Part shown: piece by piece, positions 62,089-64,000 of the stretch
Position numbering within the stretch: position 1 is the first letter of the stretch
Layout: each line of letters begins with the position of its first letter
Assembly (NCBI GenBank): GCA_963667205.1
Contig: OY762959.1
Location: 1-64,000 of the forward strand
Source: CF-162 sp963667205
GTDB lineage: Bacteria > Chloroflexota > Dehalococcoidia > SM23-28-2 > RBG-16-64-32
Reading direction: 5' to 3'
Length of the DNA stretch: 64,000 nucleotides
The notes under the pieces: generated by a model
Database searches by the model: none
What the model saw: only the letters and a program-made list of their open reading frames with translations
Told to the model about the DNA's origin: nothing
Program-made: the position numbers and the translations under genes

Positions 62089-62149
62089 GTACTGCGCCGG
62101 GAGGCGCCGCCACATCGGTCAGACAGTCGAGGAAGCGTATCATCGCGGT

Positions 62150-62968
62150 GTGACACCGGCACGAAGCGTGAGCCGCAAGAAGTCCCTCGGCCAGCACTGG
62201 CTCGCCGACCCGCGCGTCCTTGAGCGCATCGCCGCGGCCGCCGTAATCGAGCCCGGCGACACGGTAGTCGAGGTCGGGCCCGGCACCGGCGGCCTGACTC
62301 GCCTCCTCGCCGAGCGCGCCGAGCGCCTGATCGCCGTCGAGAAGGATGACGCGCTGGCGGTCGACCTTGCGCGCGCCTACGGCGGGTCGGACTCCGTGAT
62401 CATCGTCCACGCTGACGTGCTGGAGACGCCGGCGGCTGAGATTCTTCGGCGCGGCGGTGGGGCAACACCCTACGTCGTAGTCGGCAACCTGCCGTACAAC
62501 GTCGGCACGGCGATCCTGCGCGCGTTCCTGCGTGCGCCGCTGCCGCCGCGGGCGATCGTCGCCACCCTGCAGGCCGAAGTCGCGGAGCGCATCGCTGCCC
62601 GGCCCGGGCGTCTGACGTACCTGGCTGTCGAGACGCGGGTTTACGCCGAGCCCGAGGTGTTGTTCAAGGTGCCGCCGCGCGCCTTCCGTCCGCCGCCGAA
62701 GGTGCACTCTGCTGTGATCCGTCTCGTGGTCCGCCCGTCACCGGCAGTGGCGGCCGGGGAGGTGGACGCTTTCCTCGAGCTTTTGCACGCGGGGTTCGCG
62801 GCACCGCGCAAGCGCCTGCGCAACTCACTGGCAATCGGGCTCAGAGTGAAGGCGCCGGCGGTGGACGCGCTGCTGGCTGAGTGCCGGATCGATGGAGAAC
62901 AGCGGCCCGCGATGATCGATCTCAACGCCTGGCGCGCCCTCTTTGCCGCGTACCAGCCGCCGTCATGA
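62150..62968 (+). CDS. rsmA: 16S rRNA (adenine1518/1519-N6)-dimethyltransferase
   Basis: GTG 62150 begins the KsgA opening (VTPARSVSRKKSLGQHWLAD); the longer ORF overlaps the SRP RNA and is rejected. SAM motif I is VVEVGPGTGGLTRLLAERAE, the catalytic motif is VVGNLPYNVGTAIL, and the C-terminal RNA-binding region has FRPPPKVHSAVIRL. The stop overlaps the ispE ATG, so the two are coupled. Confidence 0.96.
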   Translation: MTPARSVSRKKSLGQHWLADPRVLERIAAAAVIEPGDTVVEVGPGTGGLTRLLAERAERLIAVEKDDALAVDLARAYGGSDSVIIVHADVLETPAAEILRRGGGATPYVVVGNLPYNVGTAILRAFLRAPLPPRAIVATLQAEVAERIAARPGRLTYLAVETRVYAEPEVLFKVPPRAFRPPPKVHSAVIRLVVRPSPAVAAGEVDAFLELLHAGFAAPRKRLRNSLAIGLRVKAPAVDALLAECRIDGEQRPAMIDLNAWRALFAAYQPPS

Positions 62969-63861
62969 TCAGCACTGTCGCACCGGCGAAGATCAACTGG
63001 ACTCTCGAGGTGCTCGGTCGCCGGGCCGACGGTTACCACGACGTGAGAACGGTGATGCAGGCAGTCGACCTCTGCGACGAGCTGTCTGTAGACGTGGCGA
63101 AGAGCCTAACGGTAGCGCGCAATCAGAGCTATGCTTCTGATGACGACGACCTCGTGCTCCGCGCGGCGCGGGCGCTGGCCGCGGCGACCGGTCGCGAGGC
63201 GCAGGCGGCGGTTAGCGTCACGAAGCGCGTTCCCGCCGCGGCCGGGCTGGGCGGCGGCAGCTCCGACGCGGCGGCGACGCTGCGCGCTCTCGATCGCCTG
63301 TGGCAGGCCGGCACCGGTGAAGAGCGCCTCCTTGAGGTCGCGGCAGGGCTCGGTTCGGACGTGCCGTTCTTCCTCCGCGGCGGCACGGCGCTGGGCGAGG
63401 GGCGCGGCGAGCGCGTCACCGGGCTCGCGGACGTTGAGGCGACCTGGCTGGTGATTCTCGTACCGCCGTTGGCGATGGCTGAGAAGACGAAGCGTATGTA
63501 CGGGGCGTTGACGCCGGGCGATTTCACGGACGGCTCGCATACGGACGCCTTCCTGGCTCAGCGGGCGTCCGGCCGGTCAGTCGCTGAGGCGCCGCTCTTC
63601 AACGCCTTCGAGCGCGCGGCCTACGAAGCGTTCGACGGTCTCGCGCCGTTTCGTGACTCGCTGACGCAGGCGGGCGCGACTTCAGTCCACGTCTGCGGAG
63701 CCGGGCCGGCGCTTTTCTGCGTGGCGACTGGCGAGTCCGAAGCGCGGGCGATCCGCTCTCGGGTGTCCCGCGTGCGGCGCGGCGAGAAGGTGCACGTTGC
63801 CCGCACGCTGACGGCGGCGGAGTCGACGGCGGTATGGTCTGACGGCGAGGCCTCCGGATAA
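62965..63861 (+). CDS. ispE: 4-diphosphocytidyl-2-C-methyl-D-erythritol kinase
   Basis: A GHMP kinase of about 298 residues: the N-terminal APAKINWTLEVLGRRADGYH, the ATP-binding PAAAGLGGGSSDAAATL and the C-terminal VHVCGAGPALFCV. It phosphorylates CDP-ME in the MEP isoprenoid pathway. The ATG overlaps the rsmA stop (ATGA). Confidence 0.96.
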   Translation: MISTVAPAKINWTLEVLGRRADGYHDVRTVMQAVDLCDELSVDVAKSLTVARNQSYASDDDDLVLRAARALAAATGREAQAAVSVTKRVPAAAGLGGGSSDAAATLRALDRLWQAGTGEERLLEVAAGLGSDVPFFLRGGTALGEGRGERVTGLADVEATWLVILVPPLAMAEKTKRMYGALTPGDFTDGSHTDAFLAQRASGRSVAEAPLFNAFERAAYEAFDGLAPFRDSLTQAGATSVHVCGAGPALFCVATGESEARAIRSRVSRVRRGEKVHVARTLTAAESTAVWSDGEASG

Positions 63862-63870
63862 CATGAGCGC

Positions 63871-64000
63871 ATGACCGGCACGATCGTCGATATGCACGTG
63901 CACACGGTGCGCGGCGCGGCTGATTCCTCGCTCCAGCCCGAGCAGTTGATCGAGGTTGCGAGGGAGATCGGCCTCACCGGCGTCAACATCACGGAGCACG
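63871..64000 (+). CDS. PHP-domain phosphoesterase, truncated by window end
   Basis: ATG 63871 starts MTGTIVDMHVHTVRGAADSS, with the HxH metal motif of PHP phosphoesterases and the TEH strand (GLTGVNITEH). The frame runs off the window, so the C-terminal ligands cannot be seen. Confidence 0.75.
   Translation, partial: MTGTIVDMHVHTVRGAADSSLQPEQLIEVAREIGLTGVNITEH

Noticed and set aside
62012..62149. Long N-terminal extension of rsmA
   Set aside because: It lies inside the SRP RNA; the conserved rsmA N-terminus starts at GTG 62150.

Overview
The window is about 65% GC bacterial chromosome with no phage, IS or CRISPR. The gene content points to an uncultured Chloroflexota, most likely a Dehalococcoidia-like lineage. 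Supporting features are secreted proteins ending in D-x-D-C-S-G dockerin-like units, membrane-anchored cohesin-like proteins, a bacterial PMT-type protein O-mannosyltransferase, a MshD-like double GNAT protein and a long Alu-domain SRP RNA. The lineage is an inference; no 16S gene is present.

Region 1 (1-7220, + strand) is a surface-protein locus: a very large exported protein with two C-terminal dockerin-like units, a cohesin-like protein with a C-terminal membrane anchor, a protein carrying both a cohesin-like module and two dockerin-like units, and a second anchored cohesin-like protein. A further dockerin-bearing secreted protein lies at 24665-26242. Region 2 (7201-15724) holds a membrane-anchored small protein, a PQQ-type sugar dehydrogenase lipoprotein, and a glycosyltransferase block (two GT-C enzymes including a PMT, a third large polytopic protein, GtrA, and a dolichyl-phosphate-type GT2). 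That block could glycosylate the Thr/Pro-rich linkers of Region 1.

Region 3 (15757-30344) is mostly minus-strand housekeeping and accessory genes: enolase, a C-terminally short 3-hydroxyacyl-CoA dehydrogenase, a LOG-like protein, a lipoprotein zinc metallopeptidase, a XerC/D recombinase, methyltransferases, a cupredoxin, UvrC, a MshD-like acetyltransferase and an alpha/beta hydrolase. Region 4 (30410-45089, mainly + strand) has an Lhr-like helicase, two AT-richer genes related to defence or HEPN families, a set of oxidoreductases and thioesterases, a lone Flp pilin, MoeA and an AsnC-like domain.

Region 5 (45170-56851) is translation-centred. It has pheS-pheT, then on the minus strand a threonine T-box leader directly downstream of a tRNA-Val gene and driving two small membrane proteins, thrS, a small Cys protein, infC (with an ATC start), rpmI and rplT. 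Next to it is a tRNA-derived 72-bp duplication flanking a GIY-YIG gene, then tRNA-Lys, tRNA-Leu and two Opp/Dpp ATPases. Region 6 (56943-64000) has lepA, fabI, galU, a 269-nt SRP RNA with its own promoter, rsmA, ispE and a truncated PHP-domain gene.

Several genes carry one-base indels, mostly in homopolymers (112-4563, 19241-21105, 30410-34754, 34854-35655, 48667-49496). In each case the correct-looking protein is recovered in another frame. Read or assembly error is the simplest explanation, and these genes should be treated as probably intact in the organism.
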